A stretch of 64,000 nucleotides of DNA, from the NCBI RefSeq assembly GCF_026127265.1, contig NZ_WWFG01000002.1:992001-1056000 (forward strand), in the 5' to 3' direction. Origin of the DNA: Nostoc sp. KVJ3. GTDB taxonomy: Bacteria; Cyanobacteriota; Cyanobacteriia; Cyanobacteriales; Nostocaceae. Shown here piece by piece: positions 17,309-27,370 of the stretch; the first letter of the stretch is position 1, and each line of letters starts with the position of its first letter. Both the position numbers and the translations under genes were made by a program. The notes beneath the pieces were generated by a model that searched no databases, had not been told where the DNA came from, and saw only the letters and a list, made by a program, of their open reading frames with translations.

Positions 17309-18337
17309 ATGCAATTTATCGACCAAGCAAAAATTGAAGTTGAAGCTGGTAAGGGCGGCGATGGTATTGTTGCCTTCCGGCGAGAAAAGTATGTGCCGAC
17401 TGGTGGCCCCTCTGGTGGTAATGGAGGACGAGGTGGTTCGGTATTTTTTGTTGCCGATGAAAACCTACAAACCTTGTTGGACTTTAGATATAACCATCGC
17501 TTTCAGGCAGAAAAAGGGACTCGTGGTGGGCCAAATAACTGCACTGGGGCAGGAGGAAAGGATTTAATCATCGAAGTTCCCTGTGGCACAACTATTTATG
17601 ATGCTGAAACTGGCGAATTGCTGGGTGATTTAATTGAGCCTCAGCAGACTTTGCGGATTGCCCAAGGTGGCAAAGGTGGACTAGGAAATCAGCATTTCTT
17701 GAGTAACCGTAACCGCGCCCCAGAATACGCCCTGCCAGGATTACCAGGTGAAATCAAGCAGCTGCGTCTAGAGTTAAAACTTTTGGCAGAAGTAGGGATT
17801 ATCGGCTTACCAAATGCTGGTAAATCCACTTTAATTTCATCTTTATCAGCTGCACGTCCGAAAATCGCAGATTATCCCTTCACTACCCTCATCCCAAATT
17901 TGGGTGTAGTGCGGAAACCTACTGGAGATGGTACTGTTTTTGCCGACATTCCCGGATTAATTGAAGGGGCAGCTCATGGGGCTGGGTTGGGACATGATTT
18001 CTTACGCCATATCGAGCGCACGCGAGTGCTACTCCACTTAATTGATGCTACTAGCGATGATGTGGTTAAGGACTACAACACAATTAAGGAAGAATTGCAA
18101 GCATATGGAAGGGGTTTAGCAGAACGTCCGCAAATTTTGGCACTAAACAAAATTGATGCAGTCGATCGGGAAACTGTCGATTTAGAGGCGTTAGCTACTC
18201 AACTTAATCATCTTTCCTACGCTCCGGTTTTTGTAATTTCAGCAGTTACCCGTACCGGCTTAGAGGCGATGTTACAAGAAATTTGGGGAGTTCTTGACCA
18301 ATTGAAGGTTCCTGAAGAGGTGGAGGCATTAAGATAA
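17309..18337 (+). CDS. obgE: GTPase Obg/CgtA
   Basis: A 342-residue essential GTPase that binds the 50S ribosomal subunit and links ribosome assembly to growth state. Residues 1-158 form the glycine-rich Obg fold (FIDQAKIEVEAGKGGDGIVA at the start). The G domain has G1 GLPNAGKST, switch TTLIPNLGVV, G3 DIPGLIEGA and G4 NKID. The C-terminal OCT domain found in some bacteria is absent, as is usual in cyanobacteria. The N-terminus is complete, and the upstream TerB/Mo-nitrogenase gene may share its transcript. Confidence 0.97.
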   Translation: MQFIDQAKIEVEAGKGGDGIVAFRREKYVPTGGPSGGNGGRGGSVFFVADENLQTLLDFRYNHRFQAEKGTRGGPNNCTGAGGKDLIIEVPCGTTIYDAETGELLGDLIEPQQTLRIAQGGKGGLGNQHFLSNRNRAPEYALPGLPGEIKQLRLELKLLAEVGIIGLPNAGKSTLISSLSAARPKIADYPFTTLIPNLGVVRKPTGDGTVFADIPGLIEGAAHGAGLGHDFLRHIERTRVLLHLIDATSDDVVKDYNTIKEELQAYGRGLAERPQILALNKIDAVDRETVDLEALATQLNHLSYAPVFVISAVTRTGLEAMLQEIWGVLDQLKVPEEVEALR

Positions 18338-18700
18338 TTCGTAATAAGTAAGTAGGCAAGAAAAAGTCAAGGTAAGTTAAGGAATGTAAATTAAATTGTA
18401 ATTAGCTCGTAGTGAGGGCTGAAGCCCTCAAATGAGGACTTTAGTCCTCACTACAAACCTTTAATTATTTATGCCGCTCTACTTATCATGTCCGGTTAAA
18501 CAATTGTCATTGCGTTCGCCCTTGGCGTTCCCGAAGGGTACGAAGTGAAGCAATCGCAAGGATTTTGGGATTGCTACCCTGTGGGTTCTCCGAAGGAGTA
18601 CATTCCACTTCGTTGCGTTTGCAATGAATATCACAAGTAATTCATAATTACTATTTGTAAGTCTAATCGGATAAAAACTCTTAAAATTACGAATTACAAA
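18338..18700. other. Intergenic region with dispersed repeats
   Basis: A 363-base gap between convergent genes. It carries a GTAGTGAGGGCTGAAGCCCTC / GAGGACTTTAGTCCTC double palindrome (about 18408-18460) and a GTCATTGCG...GCAATGA element (about 18504-18627). Part of the first repeat recurs at 37568-37620. No gene was seen. Confidence 0.65.
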
Positions 18701-21700
18701 TTACGAATTATGTTGAGTATCTTGAATCAGAGGAATCTTAATCACAAACTCAGCACCTTGTCCTGGCTGCGAAATACATTCTAATGAACCGCCATGTCTT
18801 TCTGTAACTATCTGGTAGCTGATGGCAAGTCCCATTCCCGTACCTTTGCCGATGGGCTTGGTGGTGAAGAAGGGGTTAAATAGTTGTTTTTTAACATCTT
18901 CTTCTATTCCCAATCCATTGTCGGCAATTCTAATTATTACTTGATTTGGTTCCTGTAGTTGAGTGCAAATGCGAATTGTCGGCATTGGGCATTGGGTATT
19001 GGGAATTGGCAAAACACTTTCTTTATCTCCTTGTCCTCTTGTCTCCCTTATCTCCTCACCCTTTACTCCTTCTTCTAAAGCATCAATCGCATTTGACAAA
19101 ATATTCATGAATACTTGGTTTAGCTGCCCAGCATAACATTCAACCAGGGGAGTTTGCCGTATTCTTTGATTATTTCAACCGTTGGACGTTGATCGTTACC
19201 CTTGAAGCGGCTTTGCAAAATCATCAGAGTACTGTTGATTCCTTCATGGATATCAACAGCTTTCATTTCGGCTTCATCCAAGCGCGAAAAAGTTCGCAAG
19301 GAAAGCACAATCTCTCGAATGCGGACTGCCCCAACTTTCATTGAGTTTAGTATTTGTGGTAAATCTGACTTTAAAAAGTCCAGTTCAATTTCTTCTGCAA
19401 AATCCTCAATTTCTGGCACAGGTTTAGGATAATGACTTTGGTAGAGTTGCAAAAGTGAAAGTAAATCTTGGGTGTATTCATTGGCGGGGTTGAGGTTGCC
19501 ATAGATAAAATTGACTGGGTTATTGATTTCGTGTGCTACTCCTGCGACTAGTTGACCTAAACTCGACATCTTTTCACTTTGAATTAAGTGAGCTTGGGTG
19601 TTTTGGAGTTCGCGGAGTGCAACTTTAAGTTCTTCGGCTTGTTGTCTTAGTTGCGCTTCCGATTTTAGCAGAGCTTCCTTGGCTTGTTTGCGTTCTGTAA
19701 TATCCCTAGCAACAGCTACCTGACAAAAAGCCTCTCCTGTTTCAGGATGTTTAACTATAAACAGGCTACAATCAGTAGGAATTTCTATGCCCGTTTGAAA
19801 ATGTCTATGGCGAAACTCGCCTTGCCAGAAACCATGTTGAAGCATCAAAGGCATAATTTGTTGCTGAAACTCTACAAAAGCTTCTAGTGAATGAAAATCA
19901 GCTACTGACTGGGCTTTCGCTGCTTCCAGGCTACTAAGTCCCAGCATTTTGAGTCCGGCAGGGTTTACATAGATAACTTGTCCTTCCATTGAAGAAATGC
20001 CAATAAAGTCGCTACTATTTTCAATCAAAGCGACAAATTTTTGCTGTTCCTCTTCGGCGCGTTTGCGTTCTGTAATGTCTAACACCATTGAGGCAACGCC
20101 AATCACCTGGCCATTAGGAGCCACTAACGGGTTGTTATACCACTCACAGAACATCGTCCTACCATCTTTAGTGATGTTCTCGTTGATACTAAAACTTCCT
20201 CCACGTTGTGTTAAGAGAGCGGTGATAATATTAACTACGTGCTTTTTGGCGTTTTCAGGTACTATGGTCTCAAAGCTATTCCCCAGCATTTCTTCTGTGG
20301 TGTATCCAAACATTCTTTCTGCTGCTCGATTCCATGTCTGAACTTCAAACTTGGTATTCCATTCAATAATTGCTAAAGGTGTTTGTTCAACTAGCAATGC
20401 CAGTCTTTGCTGTGAAGCTCTAAGTTGCGCTTCTGCTTGCTTGTGTTCGGTAATGTCCCGAAAATACCAAATTCTACCGTAATAGTCTCCTAAATCTGAT
20501 GCTTCACTAGAAACTCCTTGGTGTTTACACACGGGTGCAGAATAACGGTCAAAAATCTTTCCAGACTTGAGGAAAATATCATCACGACTGCTTTTTTCTG
20601 GATGCTGGTAAAGATACTCAACCTTAGCCAGAAATTCGTCTGGATTTACTAGTTGCTCTAGTAAGCATTCTATGAGTTGGCGAGCATTGTATGCTTGGGC
20701 TATTGGCATAGAAATTTGCCATAGCTGGGAGAATTTCTGATTGAATGATACAATTGTACGGTTTTCATCAACAATTAGAATTCCATCAATGGAAGCTTCC
20801 TGTTGAGCTTGCAAAACAGCATTAATCCGATGTAGTTCTGATTCTGCTTTCTGGCGATCGCGCTGTGCGGCTTGCTGTTCGCTGATGTCATAAAGCAACC
20901 AACGCCAGCCGACTTGCTGACCTTGTGAATCATACATCGCAACCATTTTGATACTAGCAGGAAAGGCTGTACCTCCTCGTGACTGGAGAGAAACTTCCCA
21001 ATCCTGCACCTGCTGTAAATTTGCCAGTTGGTTCATGAAGGTTTGGCGATCTGGTTCAGCGATAAACAGGATTAAGGGTTTACCTACCAAATAGCTTTGT
21101 TTCACAGATAGTAAGGCTGCGGCTACATAGTTAGCCTCTTTGATCGTGCCGTCTACATCGGTCACTAAGTAAGCATCTGGGGCAAGTTCAAACAAATCCT
21201 GATAACGCCGACGCTCTAATTCTGCCGTTTCATAAGCGATCGCTAATTCTTCATTTTGTTGGCGCAGTTCTTCTTCAATTACCTGAAGTTCTTCTAGAGT
21301 TTCCCGAAGTGCCTTGCAGGTTTGGATAAGATCGGTAATATCAGTAACTCTGTCAGTCACACCGAGGACTTTCTCGGCTTTATTCTGTAAAATAATATCT
21401 CGAATACTACCCACCAAAAATTTATTACCAGTCTCATCCTCAAAGCAAGACTTCTTGGTAGAGACAAGATGAGTTATACCCTGAGCATCGGTAAAAAGAT
21501 CCTGGCTCTCGTTGGTAATATTTGTGGTGAAAATCAGTTCATCTTTTTGCCGGAACACATCAGCTTCGGCTTGCGAAAAAAAATCATAGTCTGATTTGCC
21601 AATTAATTCTTCTCGGCTATGACCGACAAAATCACAGTAGGTATCGTTAATTAATACCCAGCGATGTTGACGGTCTTTAACAAAAATTGGGTCAGATATG

Positions 21701-21795
21701 CAATTGATCGTTTGATGCAGAAATGCCGGCGAGAAGTTTTGCGGCTGCATATTTTGTTTTTGCGCGGGGTTATTTAAGAATCTAGAATGGTTCAT
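18701..21795 (-). pseudogene. Multi-PAS sensor histidine kinase split by a frameshift
   Basis: Two adjacent minus-strand frames make one kinase. The upstream part (19120-21795, 891 codons) has about five PAS domains with coiled-coil linkers and the HisKA H-box GVAHEINNPVNF, and stops after KLPWLNVMLGS. The downstream part (18701-19108) opens exactly at the N-box MNILSNAIDALEE and carries the G-boxes (IADNGLGIEE, GKGTGMGLAISY). Adding one C to the C4 run (complement of GGGG at 19147-19150) restores LPLVECYAGQLNQVFMNILSN in one frame of about 1030 residues. So a one-base deletion, or an assembly error, separates the phospho-acceptor from the ATP-binding domain. The N-box to G1-box linker also contains an insertion of repeat DNA (18975-19060). 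As it stands the kinase would be inactive unless the halves associate. Confidence 0.85.
18981..19008. repeat. STRR-type heptamer tandem repeat inside the kinase gene
   Basis: Four tandem heptamers GGCATTG, GGCATTG, GGTATTG, GGAATTG. On the coding strand they encode PIPNTQCPMPTI, in the linker between the N-box and first G-box of the histidine kinase, where related kinases have only a few residues. Confidence 0.75.
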
Positions 21796-22236
21796 ACTTA
21801 AATTTATCTCTAAAATTTAGCAATAAAGAAGCTTTTCCCTAGTTTTACGTAGTAAAACCGTCCCTCTCTGATTCGGAGAGGGATATACTTGATTGAGAGT
21901 TCAAGACGTTTGTCGGATTTGCGTTTATTTAGCTCCGTGTGTGTCAGTATGAGTAATATTCATTATTCCCAAACTAACTAAGGATGCAACAACCAAAGTA
22001 ATCTTTATACATTTCCAAAAATTAAATATGCTTTATCCATAAATCTTGTAGAGGGAGCATCCCAGTTTTTTGCAAAGAGAACGAAAATCGGTCAGGATAA
22101 ATAAAATGAGTGTATTTACTTACCGATGACCCCAGGACAAAAGCAAGCTCTTCAAGAACATATTCAAGGAATACCTGCGGCGGGCTACGCCTACGCTAAA
22201 ATACTATAAGTAGTGATGAAAAATTAAATATACATT

Positions 22237-22348
22237 TGTCATTGCGAATGGAGCAAAGCGGAATGAAGCATAAGTCCTTCGGACACGCTGTTCGCGTTCG
22301 CTACATTTCATCCGTACCCTACGGGAAGGCTCCGCCTACGCAATGACA
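22237..22348. repeat. TGTCATTGCG-bounded palindromic element
   Basis: TGTCATTGCG (22237-22246) and its inverse CGCAATGACA (22339-22348) bound a stretch of smaller palindromes (CTTCGGACACG, ACGGGAAGGCTCC). Related copies are at about 18504-18627, at 49205-49356 and, shortened, at about 11890-11930. Confidence 0.7.
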
Positions 22349-22370
22349 TAAATATTTTTGCATACGCCTA

Positions 22371-22431
22371 CGATGGATCTAGTTTTTCCAATCATCTATA
22401 CTTGGTCTTTCCTGTCAATGCGTAAGTCCTA
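22371..22431. repeat. 61-bp dispersed repeat, copy 1
   Basis: It matches 50859-50919 at 54 of 61 positions in the same orientation and ends in TGCGTAAGTCCTA. It may be a solitary end of an insertion sequence; the inverted core AGGACTTACGCA also appears before 58857. Confidence 0.65.
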
Positions 22432-22490
22432 TAAATATACAATCTTGTTGCTGCAAAGGCTTAATTTAATCTAGACTATCACTCTCAGGT

Positions 22491-23315
22491 TTATTTACGA
22501 TTTGCCATTTTTAGGGGAATTCTTACTGTTTCTCGCTCATTGAAAGTCTGACCTAAATTGGAAGCTTGTCCTGTAGATGTTAGATTCTTAAACAGAAGCA
22601 TCAATGTGCGAGTAATAGTTTTCAGAATTTTCATTTTGCTCGCAGTTGGCTTTTGGTCATATCTCAAAACCATTGGGATTTCTGCAATTTTTGGTCTGAG
22701 AACTTTGGCTTTCAGCAGTAAATCTATCATGCAAGCAAATCCGCTTTCAGTAAATAGATTGTCGCCATAATGCATATCTAGTTTACTAACAAAATTACGG
22801 TTATACAGCCTGTAACCACAAGTATAGTCTCTTACACCGCGTACACGGGCGGCAATTCTAAACAGCCAGCTAGCTCCGTAACTCATTATCTCTCTAAATT
22901 TTGATAAACCTATGACTTTAGAGCCTTTTCGATATCTAGATGCGATCGCAATATCATAGCTACCAGCTATCATTGTGTCATACATCTTGATTAACAATTC
23001 TGGTGGTTGCGTGTTGTCGCAATCCATTGCGGCTAAAAAATCGCCTTCTTGAGAAATATCTAAAAAAGTCCTGAAACCTGTTTTAATTGCTTCACCTAAA
23101 CCAGCATTTTTAGGATGTTGGACTAACTTAAGTAATACACCCAGTGATTGAGATTCTTCTAAAGCAGTCTGAGCAGTTGCATCACTACTACCATCATCAA
23201 CAAGAATCAGTTTTATCTCCATACTAGAGATTTGCTGCAATGTCTGAAATCTTTTGAACAAGGGGCGAATTGATTCTTCTTCGTTGTATGCGGGTAAAAG
23301 AACAAAAAGACTCAT
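22491..23315 (-). CDS. GT2-family glycosyltransferase (polyprenyl-phosphate sugar synthase type)
   Basis: A 274-residue family 2 glycosyltransferase resembling dolichyl/polyprenyl-phosphate mannose synthase and ArnC. Signatures are FVLLPAYNEEESI at the N-terminus, ILVDDGSSDAT (nucleotide-sugar binding), AAMDCDNTQPPELL with the metal-binding D-x-D-like motif, and TCGYRLYNR (acceptor side). It should attach a sugar from a nucleotide sugar to a lipid phosphate on the cytoplasmic face. The frame extends upstream with a TTG start to 23357, but the ATG at 23315 follows CGAGG with good spacing and begins at the conserved fold, so it is chosen. No clear C-terminal membrane helices are seen. It is last in a minus-strand cassette with an FAD enzyme and two SMR/EamA proteins. 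Confidence 0.85.
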   Translation of the reverse strand: MSLFVLLPAYNEEESIRPLFKRFQTLQQISSMEIKLILVDDGSSDATAQTALEESQSLGVLLKLVQHPKNAGLGEAIKTGFRTFLDISQEGDFLAAMDCDNTQPPELLIKMYDTMIAGSYDIAIASRYRKGSKVIGLSKFREIMSYGASWLFRIAARVRGVRDYTCGYRLYNRNFVSKLDMHYGDNLFTESGFACMIDLLLKAKVLRPKIAEIPMVLRYDQKPTASKMKILKTITRTLMLLFKNLTSTGQASNLGQTFNERETVRIPLKMANRK

Positions 23316-23360
23316 AAAAACCTCGTATGATTTTTTAAATAAAATACAATTACTCAAATT

Positions 23361-24665
23361 TCAAGAATTCAGCAATGTTGATTTCTTGAGAAATTCATCG
23401 ACCTGGCGCACAACTGCGTTGTTGTTAACGCTATCATTGACCAACTGTGAAGTATTGACGACGAAAAAATCATCGTTTTCAGTACTCACTTTTGGAACAA
23501 GGGTTGAATAATCTAAAACTTGTAGCGGCTGTACTTTAATAGCTCGATTAATGTGTGCTGCGACAATGTCATCTTGTTTGAGTTCTGGGAACATCAAACG
23601 TATACCCTGGAAAAATATTTGGCGCAATTCATCATCTGGCTGTTTTAACAACGGGTCAGTGGAAAGGATATATTTTGGTAAGAATGTCATGTGATATCCT
23701 TCTGTCTCCTGCAAAGAAACTAAGTTGCTCATACCGATGACTCCGGTGAAGGGAATACTCCTATCGGCAATATTTACTACGTAATAAGGAACTAAAGCCT
23801 TGCGAGTAATAAGTACCATGCAGATTACACCAAGGTATTCTACTGTTTCATCAGTGTCTGAAACTTTTACCAGTTCATTAGCAGCAACCTGCTGCAAAAT
23901 ATTAACTGGGCCAGTGAAAATGACTTTATCAAAATGTTCCTTTTTACCCTGAGATTCAACCCACATTCCTCCCTCTGGATGAGGGGCGATATACTCTACT
24001 GCAACACCTTTGTAGATGTGACCCCCAGCCGCATAAATTAACTTTTCTATATGGTCAAAAACAGTTTTGTAACCGCCTGAGACATAACCAAGTTGTTCTT
24101 TATTTAATGAAGAATCTCGTGCTGAAAATAGTCGTTTGATGTAAGCCCAGATAAAAACGGCTGATATTCGCTTATAGTTCTCTCCTAATTTGGATAGAAG
24201 CAAGGGTTTCCAAAGTTTTTCATATGTGCTTTTTCCACCGAGTTTCAGTAGCCAATCTTCGACTAAAATCTTCTCTAACCGCCGCCAATCATTAAGACGT
24301 GAACCATATAGGAGAGTAAAAGCTAATCTGATTTTACCGATAAGTCCAAACAGAGGAAAGCGGAGAAATTCTATGGTGTTACTGATAGAATAAAATTTTC
24401 GATTGTCGTAGAAGCCTGTTAAACTCCGATTCCAACGCAGTTTATCTCCAAGACCAATATCTCTAAGAAAATTTATTAAATGAATATCAGAAGGTAGGAT
24501 AACGTGATAAAAGCGATCCCAGGTAAATAACCCATAATCATGATAGGTAGTAAGTCCACCAAGCTGCTTATTACTATCGTATACAGTTACTATATGTCCT
24601 TGATGTGCGAGACGTTGGGCTAATACTATTCCAGTTATACCTCCGCCGACGATGCCTATATTCAT
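23361..24665 (-). CDS. FAD-dependent oxidoreductase (amine-oxidase/UDP-galactopyranose-mutase-like)
   Basis: A 434-residue flavoprotein. The N-terminal Rossmann motif GIVGGGITGIVLAQRLA and the following YDSNKQLGGLTTYHDYGL are typical of the NAD(P)-binding-Rossmann/FAD family that includes protoporphyrinogen oxidase, phytoene desaturase and UDP-galactopyranose mutase. The C-terminal region carries a further flavin-contact segment. The substrate is unknown. In glycan clusters such proteins often act on sugars or lipid-linked intermediates, and here it lies immediately upstream of a polyprenyl-sugar synthase (45 bases before that gene's ATG), which suggests a shared pathway and transcript. Confidence 0.8.
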   Translation of the reverse strand: MNIGIVGGGITGIVLAQRLAHQGHIVTVYDSNKQLGGLTTYHDYGLFTWDRFYHVILPSDIHLINFLRDIGLGDKLRWNRSLTGFYDNRKFYSISNTIEFLRFPLFGLIGKIRLAFTLLYGSRLNDWRRLEKILVEDWLLKLGGKSTYEKLWKPLLLSKLGENYKRISAVFIWAYIKRLFSARDSSLNKEQLGYVSGGYKTVFDHIEKLIYAAGGHIYKGVAVEYIAPHPEGGMWVESQGKKEHFDKVIFTGPVNILQQVAANELVKVSDTDETVEYLGVICMVLITRKALVPYYVVNIADRSIPFTGVIGMSNLVSLQETEGYHMTFLPKYILSTDPLLKQPDDELRQIFFQGIRLMFPELKQDDIVAAHINRAIKVQPLQVLDYSTLVPKVSTENDDFFVVNTSQLVNDSVNNNAVVRQVDEFLKKSTLLNS

Positions 24666-24744
24666 AAATTTAATTTAGATTTTTGTGAGATTTATCTTGA
24701 GATACTTTTAATAGTTACAACTTCAGTGTATGCCCCTCTAGCTA

Positions 24745-25101
24745 TTAATTTACAACCAGAACTACGCCAGTTATAATCACGGAAATTCCTAACCACTGGC
24801 TAAATGCAACCTGCTCTTTTAGAAGATAGTGGGAAGCAATCGGTATAAATGCATACATTAATCCTAGAACTGGAAATGCTTGACTCAGAGGAACTGTCTG
24901 CAATACGTAAAGCCATAATATAGTCATAAATGTATAGCAGATAAACCAAATCACAAAGTAACGAGATAGTACCAGATTTAGGATAGACGTACTTCCTCCC
25001 TTAGTAGGACTAGAAATTTGAAGTCCATACTTTAGTGATACATTAGCTGTTGTTCCGAATAAAACTACAACTATTAAAAGTAGCCAGTTTGTGATGTTCA
25101 T
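24745..25101 (-). CDS. Four-helix EamA/SMR-type transporter subunit (ArnE/F-like), first
   Basis: A 118-residue membrane protein with four predicted helices (about residues 4-20, 43-65, 70-88, 98-116). The size and pattern (LLLIVVVLFGTTANVSLKYG, then QAFPVLGLMYAFIPIASHYLL and GISVIITGVVLV) fit half-EamA or SMR-like proteins such as ArnE/ArnF, which pair to flip a lipid-linked sugar across the membrane. A second small protein of the same class is encoded 33 bases upstream, so the two probably form a heterodimer. The adjacent polyprenyl-sugar synthase supports a flippase role, which is inference. Confidence 0.78.
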   Translation of the reverse strand: MNITNWLLLIVVVLFGTTANVSLKYGLQISSPTKGGSTSILNLVLSRYFVIWFICYTFMTILWLYVLQTVPLSQAFPVLGLMYAFIPIASHYLLKEQVAFSQWLGISVIITGVVLVVN

Positions 25102-25134
25102 GTTTTTCTACTCTTTTGGGAATTAACTATAAAT

Positions 25135-25509
25135 TTATGTAGACTTTTTGAGTGGGATAACCACCAAAAGAACACCAAAAAAAATAGTGATGACTCCTGC
25201 TATTCTAGTTAGGGTAATTACCTCGTTAAAAAAATAGTATGAGCCAAAAAGTATCCCAACATAATTTAAACTGGTCAGTGGATAGGCAATACTCAATTTT
25301 ACAGTTCGGAGAGCCAATATCCAATTTACTATTCCCAAGCAATAAACACTAATAGCTAGTGCTAATTTTTGAATAAATATCCAATTAAATAGTCCCTCAT
25401 CTGTATGACTCATGGTATTCTTCATCAGCAATTGCCCAGAAATACTAAATAAAATACTGATGAACAAGATGATATAAGGAATTATTTTAAAGTTTGAAGT
25501 TTGCGACAT
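25135..25509 (-). CDS. Four-helix EamA/SMR-type transporter subunit (ArnE/F-like), second
   Basis: A 124-residue membrane protein with four helices (about 8-26, 40-63, 71-90, 100-119). ALRTVKLSIAYPLTSLNYVG is the typical SMR/EamA third-helix region, and ITLTRIAGVITIFFGVLLVV the fourth. It differs in sequence from its downstream neighbour, as expected for the two halves of a heterodimeric ArnE/ArnF-like flippase or a paired SMR pump. It is the first gene of the minus-strand cassette that continues with the FAD enzyme and the glycosyltransferase. Confidence 0.78.
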   Translation of the reverse strand: MSQTSNFKIIPYIILFISILFSISGQLLMKNTMSHTDEGLFNWIFIQKLALAISVYCLGIVNWILALRTVKLSIAYPLTSLNYVGILFGSYYFFNEVITLTRIAGVITIFFGVLLVVIPLKKST

Positions 25510-27370
25510 AGATTTTATAGTACATTTGCCTCAATCGAGATAGAAAGGTATGAAACTCACAGGAAACAGTTCATTGTTTTGAACGTTTCTGATTTCAGTA
25601 ATACCTTCTCTGCAATTCAATCTCCTACTTGAGTAAATAAACAAAAAATGAAGAAGGCGATGTTGGAGGGACTGATATCAAAACGATTGTCGAAGCAGAT
25701 GTCCAACGAGTTAGTAATTAAATCCTATGCAGCTTGCCTGGTGGTTGCTGAATTGTAGCAGCGCCCGATATTATCGGAGTAGAGTCCGCTAAATTGGTTT
25801 ATGGGGTTTATACTCCCAGAAAAACCAGTTTCCTTCCTTGGCAATTGGCAGAATCAATTTAGGCTTTGTCTGACTGGGAATTCTAGAAATCTTCCATATC
25901 GGCCAGTTATGCTTTAAGACTACTTTTAGTGCGATCGCAATATCAATGTCAAAAATTTGCTTTGCACAAAATTTAGCAGTCTGCGTAGCCTGTGGTAAAT
26001 ATCGCTTATAGTGAAGTTGGATTTGACCTCCATATTCAACCAGATGCAGCTAAAAAAAATAGAAATGGATTGCCAGAATTGTTGATTAATCCATTCATTA
26101 ACTTTCATCAGTTGTATCCTGGTGTAGAAATCTTGTTTAAGACACTACTGAACTGAACTTCTCAAGCCATAAACTCATACCATCAAATCTAAGCTGGATT
26201 AATAAGTTTTATTAATTTTCTCCAGAAAAGTTCATTATTTTACTGATAAACCATAGAATTTTTCTTAGGCTCACAGATGTATCTGCGATTTTGCTAGGAA
26301 CTAAAATTTCGTATTCCAATTTAGTTATGTACACTAACTCTTTTTGGACATGGGAACATAGTAATTTACAGAAGTCTGCTTGCTTACGGAAATTACAGAT
26401 AAATGAATCAATCTACAATAATCCGCTTTCACAGGTTTCTGGGGAATTTTACTTTATGTCCAAATGGAGTTTTTGACAACATTAGGGGCTTATGTAAACT
26501 AGCGTTTGTTCGGCAAACCGCAGCTTACACTGATTTAAGCGGGGTTGAGATTTTTTTACATTATTTACTATTGGACTTGTATTGTTCTTAATTATATGTA
26601 ATTTTAACTAGGTTTTTACATCAAAGTTTATTTCTACATATAATTACTTACTAGAATACCACGAGAAAAGTATGTTGCAAATTTATCGCCCCACTTCATC
26701 AAAAATTCATTTACCAAAAATATACTTAAACAAAAACTTCATACAATCGAACTTTCCCTCTAGATAAATTTTTATGTTGAATAATTTGTACATTTATGAA
26801 GCACTTTCTGGATGATCAACTTGCAGAAGTAGCTTAGAGTCGAAGAAAGTAGAATTAAAACTTTAACAGCAGTATAGATGCTAGGGAATGTAGTGTAATA
26901 ATACACCGGGTGAAGCGAAAATTTGAGATAGCAACCTAATAGTCTGAATTATTTTTTATCGATCCACAAAAATCTTGAATTTTAGATATTTTAGACAAAA
27001 CTTAGTTAAGCCTTAAGTCATATACTAGGTAATTAAAGATACTAAACTTTGATTAATTATTACATTTTCTTTGGTATTAAGACCGATTATAAATACACTT
27101 TTAATAGTTGGCATTACCTTACAGATGGAAAAATTGAACAATACTTAATCTAAGCATAGCCTTTATAGGCAGAAGTAAAAGTTTAAGCTTGCCATGATTA
27201 GGAAATATTACATTTAAAAAGTGAGTCTAAAGTGGTCAAGACCATACCCACACCGACTAATTCCCTCTAAAAAGATTACCAAGTCTTGGATTTAATCACA
27301 TTAGTGGGTTAGCTTTCCGCTCATTTATAGCAGTTTAAAATTGAGAAAAATTCGTTCGTGGTGCTTGGTA
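25510..27370. other. Gene-poor region with degenerate DNA
   Basis: A 1.86-kb gap. Between about 25,640 and 26,155 several plus-strand frames carry protein-like stretches broken by stops (for example PDIIGVESAKLVYGVYTP, then DLHIQPDAAKKNRNGLPELL), which suggests a decayed gene that could not be identified. From 26,160 to 27,370 the DNA is very AT-rich with no repeat family or gene recognised. Short frames at 25926-26108 (-), 26291-26476 (+) and 26403-26591 (+) have no recognisable features. Confidence 0.5.

Larger units (their letters stand above)
21796..22490. other. Intergenic region with two dispersed repeat elements
   Basis: A 695-base gap upstream of the kinase. It contains a 112-bp GTCATTGCG-bounded element (22237-22348) and a 61-bp sequence (22371-22431) repeated at 50859-50919. 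No gene was seen. Confidence 0.65.

Noticed and set aside
18981..19008. CRISPR array
   Set aside because: The tandem units are heptamers without spacers, so this is an STRR repeat.
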